Notes: generated by a model from the letters alone, not told the origin. A DNA stretch of 64,000 nt from Candidatus Zemynaea palustris (GCA_003134695.1 PLCB01000006.1:161039-225038), one strand, 5' to 3'. Counted from the first letter of the stretch, positions 34,036 through 44,480 are shown. Translations and numbers: made by a program.

Positions 34036-34155
34036 GCGCCACGCAGCCCGGCGCGGGGCCTCGTTTCTAGCCGGCCAATATATGCGCCTTGCAGCTCGGA
34101 TAGGGGGGCCTCGTTTTGGGGTGGCTTAACTCCTATCCCCTTAGGCCGCGGCTCC
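34036..34155. repeat. Repeat block downstream of secA
   Basis: 34036-34066 matches 25339-25371, 34058-34093 matches 24546-24579, and 34105-34155 matches 25405-25460. The last unit includes the final codons and stop of secA. There is no gene in 33828-34140. Confidence 0.8.
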
Positions 34156-36807
34156 GTGGCAACGCTTGTATTTCTTCCCGCTACCGCAGGGGCACAGTTC
34201 GTTGCGGCCAATCTTCGCCGCCGACTTGACCGGTTTCTTCGGATCGCCTTCCTCGCGGTTGGTGTGCAGTTCGCGCTTTTTCTCAGCCGCGCCGGGAACC
34301 GGGCCGAGCAACTGCTCGGCGTGGCGTGGATCGATGCGCGAAGCATCGTCGCGCGCGAGCGCGCCGTCGGGAAGCTGCGCGACGCCGTTGCCGTCGCCGC
34401 TCGACTGCGGTCCGATCGGGACGCCGAACGCCGAATGTTGCGGCACCGGGCCGTCTTCAGGCTGCTCTACGACGACGCGGAATACCGCTTTGATCGCTTC
34501 GTCGGCGATGTTGCCTTTGAGATCTTCGAAGATCTCATAGGCTTCCTTTTCGTACTCGACACGGGGGTCTTTTTGGCCGTAACCGCGCAGACCGATCCCG
34601 GTCTTGAGCGCATCCATCACGTACAGATGGTCGACCCACATCCTATCGATCGTAGGCAGCAAGATGTATTTGGTCTCGATGACGCGCATCAGCTCGGGCG
34701 TCAGCTCCAGCTCCTTCGCCTCGTACGCCTCGACCGCGATCTCGTAGAGCCGCGCCTTCATCGCCTCGCGATCGAGTTTTTCGAGGTCCTCGACGCCGAT
34801 GCGTTGCCGAATCGGGAAAATCAACTCCATCTCGTTGAGCATCTCTTCGAGATCCCATTCCGAGGGATGGACATTGTCGGCCGCGTTTTGGTCGACGGCC
34901 TGGTTGGCCTTGTCCTGCAACGTTTGCAGCATGAAGTCGCGCATGTTCTCGCCGTGCAGGATGCGGCGCCGCTCGGTGTAGATCACCTCGCGCTGCTTGT
35001 TCATGACGTCGTCGTATTCAAGGACCTGTTTACGAATCTCGTAATTGTGGTTCTCGACCTTGGACTGCGCGCGCTCGATCGAGCGGGTGATCATTCGCGC
35101 CTCGATCGGCGTCTCGTCGGTGAAGCCGACGGCGTTCATGATGCCCTGAATGCGCTCGGCGCCGAAGAGGCGCATCAACTCGTCTTCGAGCGAGACGTAG
35201 AAGCGCGTGCTGCCACGATCGCCTTGGCGGCCGGAGCGCCCGCGCAACTGGTTGTCGATGCGGCGCGACTCGTGGCGTTCGGTGCCGATGATATGCAGGC
35301 CGGCGAGTTCCGCGACGCCCTCGCCCAGCTTGATGTCGACGCCGCGCCCTGCCATGTTGGTCGCGATCGTAACCGCACCGTACAGTCCGGCATCCTTGAT
35401 GATCTGCGCTTCCTGTTCGTGATACTTGGCGTTGAGGACGTTGCACTCGACGCCGCGCCGGCGTAGCCGCGCTGCGAGGTTCTCGCTCTTTTCGATCGAG
35501 CGCGTCCCGACCAGGACCGGGCGTCCGCGTTCGTGCTCTGCGACGATCTCGTCGACGACCGCCTCGAACTTCGCGTTTTCGCTCTTATAGACGATGTCGG
35601 CCTGATCGGTCCGTCGCACCGGCTGGTTCGTCGGCAAAACGACGACATCGAGCCCGTAAATGTCGCGGAACTCACGCTCCTCGGTTTTGGCGGTACCCGT
35701 CATCCCCGCGAGCTTGTCGTACAGCCGGAAATAATTTTGGAAGGTGATCGTCGCGAGCGTCTGATCTTCGCTCCGGACGTTGAGGCCTTCTTTGGCCTCG
35801 ATCGCCTGATGGATGCCGTCGGAGTACCGCCGCCCGTACATCAGGCGGCCGGTGAATTCGTCGACGATGATGACCTCGCCGTCCTTGACGATATACTGCT
35901 GATCTTTGTGGAAGAGATTCCAAGCTTTGAGTGCAGCGTTGAGCTGGTGCGTCAATTCCAGGTTACGCTGGTCGTAGAGGTTGGTGACGCCGAGCAGTTT
36001 CTCGACCTTCGCGACGCCGTTCTCAGTGATCGGAACCGCGTGCGCTTTCTCGTCGACCGTGAAATCCTCGCCCTTCTGCAGGCGCGGAATGAGCTTGGCG
36101 AACTTGCCGTAGAGTTCGGTCGCGTCCTGACCCTGGCCGCTGATGATGAGCGGCGTCCGCGCCTCGTCGATGAGGATCGAGTCGACTTCGTCAACGATCG
36201 CGAAGCTGAGTTCGCGCTGGACCATGTCTTCGATCTGCCACGCCATGTTGTCGCGCAGATAGTCGAAGCCGATTTCATTGTTGGTCACATAGGTGACGTC
36301 GCACTCGTAGGCGGCGCGGCGAGCCGCCGAATCGAGATCGTGTTGGATGACGCCGACGCTGACGCCAAGGAACTGATAGATCGGCCCCATCCACTCGGCG
36401 TCGCGCCGCGCGAGGTAGTCGTTGACGGTGACAAGGTGCACGCCTTTGCCGAGCAGCGCGTTGGCGTAGACGGCGAGGGTCGCGACCAGCGTCTTGCCCT
36501 CGCCGGTCTTCATCTCGGCGACCTTGCCTTCGTGCAGCACCTGACCGCCCATGATCTGGACATCGAAGTGCCGCATCCCGAGGGTGCGCTTGCCGGCTTC
36601 CCGGCACACGGCGAAGATTTCGGGCAACATCTCGTCGACGGTCTCACCGGCCGCGATGCGCTCCTTGAACTCCGGCGTCTTGGCCTGGAGTTCGGAATCA
36701 GAGAGCCGGGAGATCTCGGGTTCGAGCGCATTGGTCTCGACCACGGTTTTCCGCAGCCGCACGACCTCGCGTTCGTTCGCGTCAATGAGTTGCCTGAGGA
36801 ATGCCAT
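34141..36807 (-). CDS. secA: Preprotein translocase ATPase SecA
   Basis: 888 residues, full length. [20 protein letters not shown] and Walker [12 protein letters not shown] at about 99, [30 protein letters not shown], the helicase-2 motifs GTRSIEKSE and [27 protein letters not shown], and the C-terminal zinc SEC-C motif [14 protein letters not shown]. Drives Sec export of the many signal-peptide proteins in this window. Last gene of the rodZ-to-secA run, 50 bases after the kinase. Confidence 0.99.
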   Translation of the reverse strand: MAFLRQLIDANEREVVRLRKTVVETNALEPEISRLSDSELQAKTPEFKERIAAGETVDEMLPEIFAVCREAGKRTLGMRHFDVQIMGGQVLHEGKVAEMKTGEGKTLVATLAVYANALLGKGVHLVTVNDYLARRDAEWMGPIYQFLGVSVGVIQHDLDSAARRAAYECDVTYVTNNEIGFDYLRDNMAWQIEDMVQRELSFAIVDEVDSILIDEARTPLIISGQGQDATELYGKFAKLIPRLQKGEDFTVDEKAHAVPITENGVAKVEKLLGVTNLYDQRNLELTHQLNAALKAWNLFHKDQQYIVKDGEVIIVDEFTGRLMYGRRYSDGIHQAIEAKEGLNVRSEDQTLATITFQNYFRLYDKLAGMTGTAKTEEREFRDIYGLDVVVLPTNQPVRRTDQADIVYKSENAKFEAVVDEIVAEHERGRPVLVGTRSIEKSENLAARLRRRGVECNVLNAKYHEQEAQIIKDAGLYGAVTIATNMAGRGVDIKLGEGVAELAGLHIIGTERHESRRIDNQLRGRSGRQGDRGSTRFYVSLEDELMRLFGAERIQGIMNAVGFTDETPIEARMITRSIERAQSKVENHNYEIRKQVLEYDDVMNKQREVIYTERRRILHGENMRDFMLQTLQDKANQAVDQNAADNVHPSEWDLEEMLNEMELIFPIRQRIGVEDLEKLDREAMKARLYEIAVEAYEAKELELTPELMRVIETKYILLPTIDRMWVDHLYVMDALKTGIGLRGYGQKDPRVEYEKEAYEIFEDLKGNIADEAIKAVFRVVVEQPEDGPVPQHSAFGVPIGPQSSGDGNGVAQLPDGALARDDASRIDPRHAEQLLGPVPGAAEKKRELHTNREEGDPKKPVKSAAKIGRNELCPCGSGKKYKRCHGAAA

Positions 36808-36857
36808 ACCCGAATCTTAACCTTCTGAAGACTGAAATCGTTGCCTCTGCGGGGGCG

Positions 36858-38423
36858 CTACTCCAAAGGCAGCGCGAGCGTGAACGTGCTGCCTTCGTCT
36901 TCGCAGGAGGTGACGTCGAGCCGCCCGCCGTGGACTTCGACGATCTTGCGGGCGATGTAGAGCCCCACGCCGCTCCCGGCGATCCCGCGGCGACTCGTGT
37001 TCGAGCCTCGCCCGAAACGGGCGAAGACGCCCTCCAGCTCGGCTTCCGGGATCCCGATTCCGCGGTCGGTGACCTCGATGAGCGCCTCGCGACCGGCGCG
37101 CCGGACGGTGACGCGAACCTCACCCTTCGAGTACTTCAGCGCGTTGCCGACGACGTTGTCGATCACGTGACGCAATCGAGCGCGATCGAAGGGCACGATG
37201 AGCGGCGCCTCGGCGGCTTCGACCGCGACGCGATCGGCCTCGGCCAGATTGCGCACCGCGTCGCGCACGAACTCGACCAGATCCTCGCGCGCGCGGCGTA
37301 GCGAGAAACCGGCACTCTGCGTCGCAGCGAGCGCAAGAGCGTCGTCGGCGAGTTTCGCCAAGCGCGCCACCTGCGCCATAATCGTCCGCGCGCTCCCGTG
37401 CACCTCAGCGTTGCCGCTTTCGAGCAGAAGCTCGGCGAAACCGGAGATCACCGTCAGCGGCCCCTTGAAGTCGTGAGCGAACATCGCCATCAGGTCGTCC
37501 TTGAAGGCGCTGCTCTCCGCGAGCGCGCGGTTGGCGCGCGTCGACTGTTCGTACAACTCGACGTTGCGGATCGCGAGCGCCGCCAACGTGACGAGCGCGT
37601 CGATGACGCGGGTTTCGACTTTTTCGAATGCACCGCGCCGGCGCGTGACGACCATCAAGCCGCCGTGGTCGAGTCCGCCGGCCAGCGGAAACGATATCGG
37701 CGTCGCGCTCAGCGGTCCGTCACCGAAGGTTTCCTTCAGAGCCGCGATGGCCTCGTCGCCGTCGGCCGGCAAGGTTTCGGGAAGCGGGCCGGGCTCGTCC
37801 CTCGAGGCGCAACCGATCAGCGTGAGTCGGTCGCCCCCTTCGCGCCGGCCGAACACGCAGACGCACTCGGCGTGAACCAGCCGAAGCGCAAACCGGCAGA
37901 GCGCTTCGGCCAGCGGCTCGAGTTCCGTGAAACCCAGGATCGTGTGGGCCGCTTCGGTCAGCGCAGCGCCTTCCGCCGCGTAGCGGCGCAATTGTTCGAA
38001 CGAGAACGCCGTCGTTAGCGCGAGCGCGGCGTGGGCCGCTACCGCGTGCAAGAACTTCATCTCCTCCTCGTCGAGCGGCCGTTCGGCGCGTTCGAGCACG
38101 AACAGCGCGCGGACCTGGCCGTCAAAAGAAACGGGAATCAGGTCCCGCGAGTCGAGACGCGTCACCGCGTGGCCGAGCAGTTCATCGAAGTCGAGCGACG
38201 ATGCCGCGATCGGCTCGCGCACCGACGTGACCTCGCTCGCCGCCACCGGTCGGAAGACGGCGTCGCGGAATTCATAGGCCGCGCATGGGCGGCTGAATTC
38301 GAAACCGAGACTGCGGGACACGATCGCCAAGACCTCGTGCGGCTCGCGCGCGTCGCGCAGCCCGAGCATCAAGCGCTCGAGCGCCTCGGTGCGCCGGAGT
38401 TTCTCGCCCTCGCTTCCGACCAT
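36858..38423 (-). CDS. GAF-domain sensor histidine kinase
   Basis: ATG at 38423 overlapping the stop of the deacetylase gene. 521 residues, no membrane segment. Two GAF-like regions (about 15-150 and 165-290), then HisKA with FAHDFKGPLTVISGFAEL (His about 317), N-box VIDNVVGNALKYS, and G-boxes DRGIGIP and GSGVGLYIARKIVEVHGG. No response regulator lies beside it. Cytosolic signal unknown; context suggests envelope or cell-division control. Confidence 0.92.
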   Translation of the reverse strand: MVGSEGEKLRRTEALERLMLGLRDAREPHEVLAIVSRSLGFEFSRPCAAYEFRDAVFRPVAASEVTSVREPIAASSLDFDELLGHAVTRLDSRDLIPVSFDGQVRALFVLERAERPLDEEEMKFLHAVAAHAALALTTAFSFEQLRRYAAEGAALTEAAHTILGFTELEPLAEALCRFALRLVHAECVCVFGRREGGDRLTLIGCASRDEPGPLPETLPADGDEAIAALKETFGDGPLSATPISFPLAGGLDHGGLMVVTRRRGAFEKVETRVIDALVTLAALAIRNVELYEQSTRANRALAESSAFKDDLMAMFAHDFKGPLTVISGFAELLLESGNAEVHGSARTIMAQVARLAKLADDALALAATQSAGFSLRRAREDLVEFVRDAVRNLAEADRVAVEAAEAPLIVPFDRARLRHVIDNVVGNALKYSKGEVRVTVRRAGREALIEVTDRGIGIPEAELEGVFARFGRGSNTSRRGIAGSGVGLYIARKIVEVHGGRLDVTSCEDEGSTFTLALPLE

Positions 38424-39250
38424 CAGACCGGAACTTTTTCGGGGTGGTCGATCGCGGAGACGGGGAGGCGACGCATCATGTCGCCGATCGTGACGAACGT
38501 GAAGCCGGCCCGGCGAAAGCGCGCGACGACCTCGGGCAGCATTTCGATCGTCGCGATCCGGCCGCTGTGCAAAAGAATGATGTCGGGCGCGCTGGCGTTG
38601 GCTTCGATATGCTGCGCGAGCTTCGCAGCCGGAACTTTCGTGCGCCAGTCGCCGGGATCGTCGTTCCAAAGGATCACGTGGTAACCGGCGCGCTGGGCCG
38701 CTCGCACGGTCTCTTCGCTGAAGCGTCCATGCGGCGGCCGGAACAGCGTGCGAATCGCCGGATCGTCGCTGTACCGTCCGAGCGCCGCCGCCGCGCCGCT
38801 CAGTTCCGCCGCGACTTGGCTCGCGTCGAGATCCTCGAAATGCTCGGGATGCGTCAGCGTATGGTTGCCGATTTCATGACCTTCGCGCGCGATGCGCTCG
38901 GTCAGCAGCGGATACTGCTCGGCATCGTTGCCGATGAGAAAGAACGTCGCCGGGACACGCAGGTCGGCCAGCATGTCGAGGAGGAGCGGCGTGCGGACCG
39001 GATATGGCCCGTCGTCGAAGCTGAGCGCAACGAGCTTGACGTCGCCGGGGCGAGCCGCCGGAGGGCGATCGTACAAGAAGCGATCGATGCGCGCGTCGAG
39101 CGCCGTCGAGACGGCGCGGTGAGCGTCGGCGGTCTGGGTGACGACGGCCGGAATCGGTTGCACGCCGGCGTGCAGCGAGATCCGATAGACTCCGTAACCG
39201 ACCAATGCGACGGTGGCGACGAAGATCAGCCCGCGCAGGCCGCGCGTCAC
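38423..39250 (-). CDS. Membrane-anchored polysaccharide deacetylase
   Basis: 275 residues; one N-terminal membrane helix, then a NodB domain: ALSFDDGPYPVRTPLLLDML (catalytic Asp pair), EIGNHTLTHPEHF (metal His), FRPPHGRFS, WNDDPGDW and IILLHSGR. Acts outside the inner membrane, probably on peptidoglycan or a secreted glycan. Its start and stop overlap the LCP and kinase genes, so these are likely co-translated. Confidence 0.93.
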   Translation of the reverse strand: MTRGLRGLIFVATVALVGYGVYRISLHAGVQPIPAVVTQTADAHRAVSTALDARIDRFLYDRPPAARPGDVKLVALSFDDGPYPVRTPLLLDMLADLRVPATFFLIGNDAEQYPLLTERIAREGHEIGNHTLTHPEHFEDLDASQVAAELSGAAAALGRYSDDPAIRTLFRPPHGRFSEETVRAAQRAGYHVILWNDDPGDWRTKVPAAKLAQHIEANASAPDIILLHSGRIATIEMLPEVVARFRRAGFTFVTIGDMMRRLPVSAIDHPEKVPV

Positions 39251-40620
39251 TTGACGGCGGACGCCTCCCGTTGCGGTCCGTTGTAGTCGCGCCCGATGAT
39301 GATCGTGACATCGGCCTTTTTCTCGGTGCCGACGGCAGCGGTGTACGGTTCGGGTACGACGACCGCGGTCTTCATCGGCAAGGCTTGGAGCACCGCCTCA
39401 CCCACTAGCGGCGTCGTCGAAAACACGTGCACCTCGGTAGCTTCGTGATCCCTCGATTTGGCGTCGCCGACGCTATCGACGGCGAAGCCCTCCTTGCGGA
39501 GCGCGTCGGCGAGCTGGTGGGCCACGCCCCGCACGCCGCTGCCGTTACGAATGTCGAGGTGGATGCTCGACTTCTGAATCTGTTTTAGGGCCAAGCGCGC
39601 CGGCAGCGCCGAGACCGGCGCATCAAAAAAGAATTTCTTGACCAGCGCCTTCTTCGCCGCGTCGTCGGCGACGATCACGTTGCCGCAGCAGCGGAGATCC
39701 TTGTCGGAGACGTAGGGGACTTGGTCGGATTTCACCGTCCTCATGTCGATCCCGCGCATCGCATTCGCGATGCTGAACGCCTCACGGTCGCTCACGTCGG
39801 TGATAACGTTCCGTCTGAAAACCGCGATGAGCTGATTGATGTGGAGGAGGTCGTTGAACTTGTCGTCGGAGACCTTCCGCAGCGCGATTCGCATCACTTG
39901 GTCCTGCCGCTTGATGCGACACGGATCGCCGCAGGGGTCGTGGCGAAAACGACTATAGCCGACTGCTTGCTCTCCATTCATGTGGTACATGAGGCCCTTC
40001 GTGAAATGGATGCTCAAATGACCCCAATGGTCGTCATAATTCATCGACGTGTCGGGGACGACGTCAATCCCGCCGATCGCGTTGATGAGATCCTGAGCGG
40101 CATGAATCCGAAAGGTAATGAAGCGATCGAACTTCGGCAATCCGAGAAAATCGGCGACGGCCGTTTCGGCGCGATGCGACGAATCGAAGGGATCCTTACC
40201 ATACGAATACGCCGCGTTGATACGATCTTCGTGGCCGCTCGGGAAAACGTAGTCCATGTCGCGCGGAACGGAAAGCATGGAAACCGAGCCATGCGGGTCG
40301 TCTTTGGTCGGAAAAATGATCGAGATCGCCTTGATCGTGTCGGTTCGCGCGCCGATGGAGAACGGTTGATCCTTCGAATCGTAGTTATAGTCTATGCCGA
40401 AGAGCGCGACGACGATGCGATCCTTGTGGAAGTGTTCTTGCGGCGCCTCGATCATGAACGAAGCGAGCACGTCGGCGGGCGAGCGATGCTGCACGATCGA
40501 CGTCACGATCACGCTGACGAGAAACGCCGCGACGACCGAAAGGGCAACCAAGCCCACGATCCGCGCGTATGGCGGAAACGGGCGCCGCTGGCTTTCGGGG
40601 GCGAAGTGCTTATAGGGCAC
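39247..40620 (-). CDS. LytR-CpsA-Psr family protein with LytR_C domain
   Basis: GTG start at 40620, inside the end of rimO and after GAGGATTC. 457 residues: one membrane helix, an LCP catalytic domain (IGARTDTIKAISII, MLSVPRDMDYVFP, DRINAAYSYG, YSRFRHD) and a C-terminal LytR_C domain (SSIHLDIRNGSGVRGVAHQL). LCP enzymes attach glycopolymers to peptidoglycan; in a diderm the acceptor is uncertain. Confidence 0.92.
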   Translation of the reverse strand: MPYKHFAPESQRRPFPPYARIVGLVALSVVAAFLVSVIVTSIVQHRSPADVLASFMIEAPQEHFHKDRIVVALFGIDYNYDSKDQPFSIGARTDTIKAISIIFPTKDDPHGSVSMLSVPRDMDYVFPSGHEDRINAAYSYGKDPFDSSHRAETAVADFLGLPKFDRFITFRIHAAQDLINAIGGIDVVPDTSMNYDDHWGHLSIHFTKGLMYHMNGEQAVGYSRFRHDPCGDPCRIKRQDQVMRIALRKVSDDKFNDLLHINQLIAVFRRNVITDVSDREAFSIANAMRGIDMRTVKSDQVPYVSDKDLRCCGNVIVADDAAKKALVKKFFFDAPVSALPARLALKQIQKSSIHLDIRNGSGVRGVAHQLADALRKEGFAVDSVGDAKSRDHEATEVHVFSTTPLVGEAVLQALPMKTAVVVPEPYTAAVGTEKKADVTIIIGRDYNGPQREASAVK

Positions 40621-42067
40621 GCGCGAATCCTCGCGACATCGCTTCCGGCTCGCCGGCGAGCGTGCCAAAGAAATCAAACGCCGTCGCGCCGCCCAGCGTG
40701 ACGTTCACGAACTCGCCGGTCTCGGCTGCACCTGAAAATTGGATCGCGCCGTCGACGCCGGGCGCTTCTCCCTGCGAACGGCCGACGCTCACGCGAGCCG
40801 TCCCGAGCGCAATCCGGACGGGATCGTCCCCGCGCACGACCTTCGTCCCTTCGACCAGGACGCGCTCCGTGCGCCCGATGCGGCGCCTTCGCGCGCGCTG
40901 CGAGGCCTCGCGTTGCGCTTCGCGCAGGCGCACCAGGCGGCGGCGCTTCTCGCGCGCCGCAATCTGGTCGCCGAGGCCGGCCGCGGGCGTCCCTTCCTCG
41001 CGGCTATAGGCGAAGAATCCGACCCGGTCGAGTTCGGCTCGCGCGATCCAACGCTCGAGATAGTCGACGTGCTCCTCGCGCTCGCCCGGAAAGCCAACGA
41101 TGAATGTCGAGCGCATGGTGATGCCGGGGACGCGGCGACGAAACTCGCCGATGAGTTCGAGATAGCGCTCACCGTTGGAAGGCCGCAGCATCGCACGCAA
41201 CACTTCGGGATGCGCGTGCTGGAGCGGCATGTCCATATACTTGCAGACCTTCGGCAAGCGCGCCATAGCGTCGATCAATTCGTCGTCGACGGTCGCGGGA
41301 TAAAGATACAGGAGCCGAATCCACTCGAGTCCCTCGATCTCGTGCAAATCGCCGAGCAATTGCGCGAGCCCGCCGCGGCGCGTCCCGCGATCGCGGCCGT
41401 ACATCGAACTGTCCTGCGCGATCAGAATCAGCTCTTTGACTCCGCCCGCCACGAGCGCGCGCGCCTCCGCCAGGAGCGATTCGCGGCTGCGGCTGCGAAA
41501 TGCACCGCGCAACTGCGGGATCACGCAAAACGTGCACGGGTGATCGCAACCCTCGGCGATCTTCAGATAGGCGGTCGCGCGCGGCGTGGTGACCAGGCGC
41601 GGCAAGAAATCGTGCTCGGGTTCGGGCTCGAATCCGAGACGCACCGGGCCAAGTCCGGCTCGCGCCTCTTCTAATACCTCGTCGATGCCGGCGTACGCGC
41701 CGGTGCCGACGATGCCGTCGATCTCCGGAATCAATTGCCGCAATTGCTCGCCGTACCGCTGCGAAAGACAGCCGGCGACGATGAGCTGCTGACCCGCTCG
41801 CTTGCTTGCCGCCTGCTCGAGGATCGCGTCGGTCGACTCAGCCTTCGCCGGATCGATGAAGGCGCACGTATTCACGACGACGGCGTCGGCATCGCGCGTA
41901 TCCGCGACCAGCTCCCAGCCAGAGCGGCCCAGTTTGCCGATCATCACCTCGGAGTCGACGAGGTTTTTCGCGCAGCCGAGGCTCACGAAGGCGACGCGGC
42001 GGGGAGGGGATTTCAAAGCCTGCTCATGTTCGCCATCTGCGGCCCTTTCCCGCCGGGGCGTCGTCAC
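40610..42067 (-). CDS. rimO: Ribosomal protein S12 methylthiotransferase RimO
   Basis: 485 residues with GTG start. N-terminal methylthiotransferase domain with VAFVSLGCAKNLVDSEVMIG, VVNTCAFI and VAGCLSQRYGE (three cluster Cys); radical SAM core with GCDHPCTFCVIPQLRG; the radical SAM core retains FIVGFPGE; C-terminal TRAM domain. RimO rather than MiaB because of the LGCAKN start and the typical IPQLRG-type core. Confidence 0.95.
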   Translation of the reverse strand: MTTPRRERAADGEHEQALKSPPRRVAFVSLGCAKNLVDSEVMIGKLGRSGWELVADTRDADAVVVNTCAFIDPAKAESTDAILEQAASKRAGQQLIVAGCLSQRYGEQLRQLIPEIDGIVGTGAYAGIDEVLEEARAGLGPVRLGFEPEPEHDFLPRLVTTPRATAYLKIAEGCDHPCTFCVIPQLRGAFRSRSRESLLAEARALVAGGVKELILIAQDSSMYGRDRGTRRGGLAQLLGDLHEIEGLEWIRLLYLYPATVDDELIDAMARLPKVCKYMDMPLQHAHPEVLRAMLRPSNGERYLELIGEFRRRVPGITMRSTFIVGFPGEREEHVDYLERWIARAELDRVGFFAYSREEGTPAAGLGDQIAAREKRRRLVRLREAQREASQRARRRRIGRTERVLVEGTKVVRGDDPVRIALGTARVSVGRSQGEAPGVDGAIQFSGAAETGEFVNVTLGGATAFDFFGTLAGEPEAMSRGFARAL

Positions 42068-42093
42068 TCGTCGCTCATGTGCCTGACACGCAG

Positions 42094-42585
42094 CTAGCGG
42101 TAGTTGATGAACTGCAGCGGCAGCTCGTAGTCGAGTCCGCGCAACAGCTGCTGAGCTCTCTGCAGGTCGTCTTTGCTTTTTCCCGAGACGCGCAGTTGCT
42201 CGTCTTGGTATTGGACCTGGACCTTGAGTTTCGCGCCCTTGATCGCGTCGATCAAGATCTTGGACTTGTCTTTGGGGATTCCGGTCTTGATGGCGATCGT
42301 CTGGCGAAATGTACCCTGCGCAGCCGGCTCGACTTTGCCGTAGTCGAACGCCTTTAGCGAGATGCCGCGCTTCGAAGCGCGACCCTGAATCATGTCGATC
42401 ACATTCTTCATCTTCAACTCGTCGTCGGCGACGACGGTAATCGACTTGTCGGTGCTCTCGATCGACGTCTTAGTGTTCTTGAAATCGAAGCGGCCGGCGA
42501 TTTCCTTGCGCGCCTGGTTGAGGGCATTGTCGAGTTCTTGTGCGTCGACTTGCGAGACGACGTCGAAGGAAAAATCTTGAGGCAT
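42094..42585 (-). CDS. yajQ: YajQ-family nucleotide-binding protein
   Basis: 163 residues, the normal length. DFSFDVVSQVDAQELDNALN and EIAGRFDFKNTKTSIE at the start, and the C-terminal LKVQVQYQDEQLRVSGKSKD. Family members bind cyclic di-GMP or nucleotides; role here unknown. Sits 26 bases upstream of rimO and 17 downstream of rodZ. Confidence 0.96.
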   Translation of the reverse strand: MPQDFSFDVVSQVDAQELDNALNQARKEIAGRFDFKNTKTSIESTDKSITVVADDELKMKNVIDMIQGRASKRGISLKAFDYGKVEPAAQGTFRQTIAIKTGIPKDKSKILIDAIKGAKLKVQVQYQDEQLRVSGKSKDDLQRAQQLLRGLDYELPLQFINYR

Positions 42586-42602
42586 TGTCGGTTTTCGAAG
42601 AC

Positions 42603-43349
42603 CTACTTTTCGACGAGGGTGAAAGAGCGTTCGACGACGTCGCCTGCCGCTCCGAGGCTGCCGACATTTTTCCCGTTCACCGACACATCGACGCCGCCGG
42701 CGTTACCGACGCGAATGCTCGCCGTCTTTCCGTGGTAGACCTTTTCGGTTCCGGCGGGAAGAATCGTCGAAACCTGTTGCACGCCATCGACCGACACTTG
42801 CAGCCAGGAATCTTGGTGAACGCGAATGACGAGCGTCCCGCCCGACGCCGTGCCGAGCGAAGCGACCGGATTGGGAGTGGGGGTCGCGACGATCGGCGCG
42901 AGGGTCGCTTGTGAAATCGGTGCGGCCGTCGGCGCAAGCGTCGGCTTCGCGAGGCGCGCCGTCGCGCCGTTGGATTGCTGGAATTGAATGTAGTTGTAGG
43001 CGACGAACCCGACCAGCGCGAGCGCAGCGGCGCCCGCCAGCCAAACCCAAATCGACGGGCCGGGCGCGGGCCGCGGCGATCCGCTGCCGAACGGGCCGGC
43101 CAGGCCGCCGGGCCTGTCGCCGAGCAGCTCGTTGTAGTGTTCGACCGCTTCTTCCGAATCGAGACCCAAGAAGCGCGCGTACGTGCGAACGAAACCGCGG
43201 ACGTAGACGGGCGCGCCGATAGACCTCCAATCCTCGTCCTCGATGCTCTGCAGATAAACCGACCGAATGTGGATCTGCTCCGAGACATCCGAAAGCGAGA
43301 GATGGCGCGCTTCGCGAGCCGCGCGAAACGCATCCCCCAGGGACGGCAT
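42603..43349 (-). CDS. rodZ: RodZ-like HTH membrane protein
   Basis: 248 residues. N-terminal HTH_25 domain (LGDAFRAAREARHLSLSDVS, IHIRSVYLQSIEDEDW, YVRGFVRTYARFLGLD), one membrane helix at about 100-122, a Pro/Ala/Thr linker and a DUF4115 beta domain (LVIRVHQDSWLQVSVDG, VNGKNVGSLG). Ties the MreB cytoskeleton to the wall machinery. Divergent from mnmA with only 42 bases between. Confidence 0.9.
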   Translation of the reverse strand: MPSLGDAFRAAREARHLSLSDVSEQIHIRSVYLQSIEDEDWRSIGAPVYVRGFVRTYARFLGLDSEEAVEHYNELLGDRPGGLAGPFGSGSPRPAPGPSIWVWLAGAAALALVGFVAYNYIQFQQSNGATARLAKPTLAPTAAPISQATLAPIVATPTPNPVASLGTASGGTLVIRVHQDSWLQVSVDGVQQVSTILPAGTEKVYHGKTASIRVGNAGGVDVSVNGKNVGSLGAAGDVVERSFTLVEK

Positions 43350-43391
43350 GCCGTTGAGTTAGCGAGGCCCTTCGGTTATCCTGGTGGCTGT

Positions 43392-44480
43392 ATGTCGAAA
43401 ACCCGGGTAGTCGCCGCGATGAGCGGCGGCGTCGATTCGGCGGTCGCGGCCGGCTTGCTCGTCGAGCGCGGCTACGACGTGATCGGCGTGACCATGAAAA
43501 TGTACGTCGCGACGCGACCCGCGCACGCGAAGTCGTGCTGCGGAGCGGACGATTTCGATGACGCGCGACGCAGCGCCGCCGCCCTCGGCATTCCGCATTA
43601 CGTCCTCGACTTCGAGGAGGCGTTCCAGCGCAACGTCGTCGATCGCTTCGTCGACGCGTACCGGACCGGGCGCACGCCGAATCCATGTATCGCCTGCAAT
43701 AACTTCGTCAAGTTAGGGACCTTGCAGCGTTTCGCCGATCGCATCGGCGCGCGCTATGTGGCGACCGGTCACTACGCGCGCCTCGCGCACGGCGACGACG
43801 GTCCCCATCTGTTCGCAGGCGAGCCGTCGAAAGATCAATCGTACGCGCTTGCGCAATTGACGCCGGAGCAGCTGGCCCATCTCTTGTTGCCGGTCGGCGA
43901 CCTGTCGAAAGTCGAGGCGCGCGAGCAAGCGGCCCGACTCGGTCTACCGGTGCACGCCAAACCGGAGTCGCAAGACATTTGTTTCGTCGAAGGCGGCGAC
44001 TATCGTTCCGTCCTCGAACGCGTCGCGCCGATCGAAGAATCCTCAGGAACGATCGTGACGGTGCAAGGACAGCGCATCGGCGCTCACGCCGGAATCGCGG
44101 GGTTCACCGTGGGGCAGCGCCGGGGACTACCCGCGACGCACTTCAACGACGGGCCGCGCTACGTCACGCGAATCGATGCCGCGACCAACACGATCGTGAT
44201 CGGAAGCGAAACCGAACTCCTGTCGGAATCGCTGGTCGCGGGCGACGTGAATCTCATTCGGCCCGAGCGCTTCGCGCGTGGCACCACGCGAGTGCGCGCG
44301 ATGACGCGCTATCGCTCGCCGCTTAATTTCGCGCACGCGTCGTTCGATCCACAGACTGCCGACCTCAGCCTGCGCTTTGAGGAACCCGAACGCGCGGTAG
44401 CGCCGGGCCAGCTCGTCGCGCTCTACGACGAGCGCGCGGACGAGGTCCTCGGCGCGGCGACCATCCGCTCCGCGGCGTGA
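43392..44480 (+). CDS. mnmA: tRNA-specific 2-thiouridylase MnmA
   Basis: 362 residues from the ATG at 43392. PP-loop VVAAMSGGVDSAVAAGLL; first catalytic Cys in PNPCIACNNFVKLG; second in SQDICFVEGGDY; GFTVGQRRGL near the C-terminal domain. Makes s2U34 in tRNA. Its stop overlaps the next gene start (GTGA). Confidence 0.97.
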   Translation: MSKTRVVAAMSGGVDSAVAAGLLVERGYDVIGVTMKMYVATRPAHAKSCCGADDFDDARRSAAALGIPHYVLDFEEAFQRNVVDRFVDAYRTGRTPNPCIACNNFVKLGTLQRFADRIGARYVATGHYARLAHGDDGPHLFAGEPSKDQSYALAQLTPEQLAHLLLPVGDLSKVEAREQAARLGLPVHAKPESQDICFVEGGDYRSVLERVAPIEESSGTIVTVQGQRIGAHAGIAGFTVGQRRGLPATHFNDGPRYVTRIDAATNTIVIGSETELLSESLVAGDVNLIRPERFARGTTRVRAMTRYRSPLNFAHASFDPQTADLSLRFEEPERAVAPGQLVALYDERADEVLGAATIRSAA

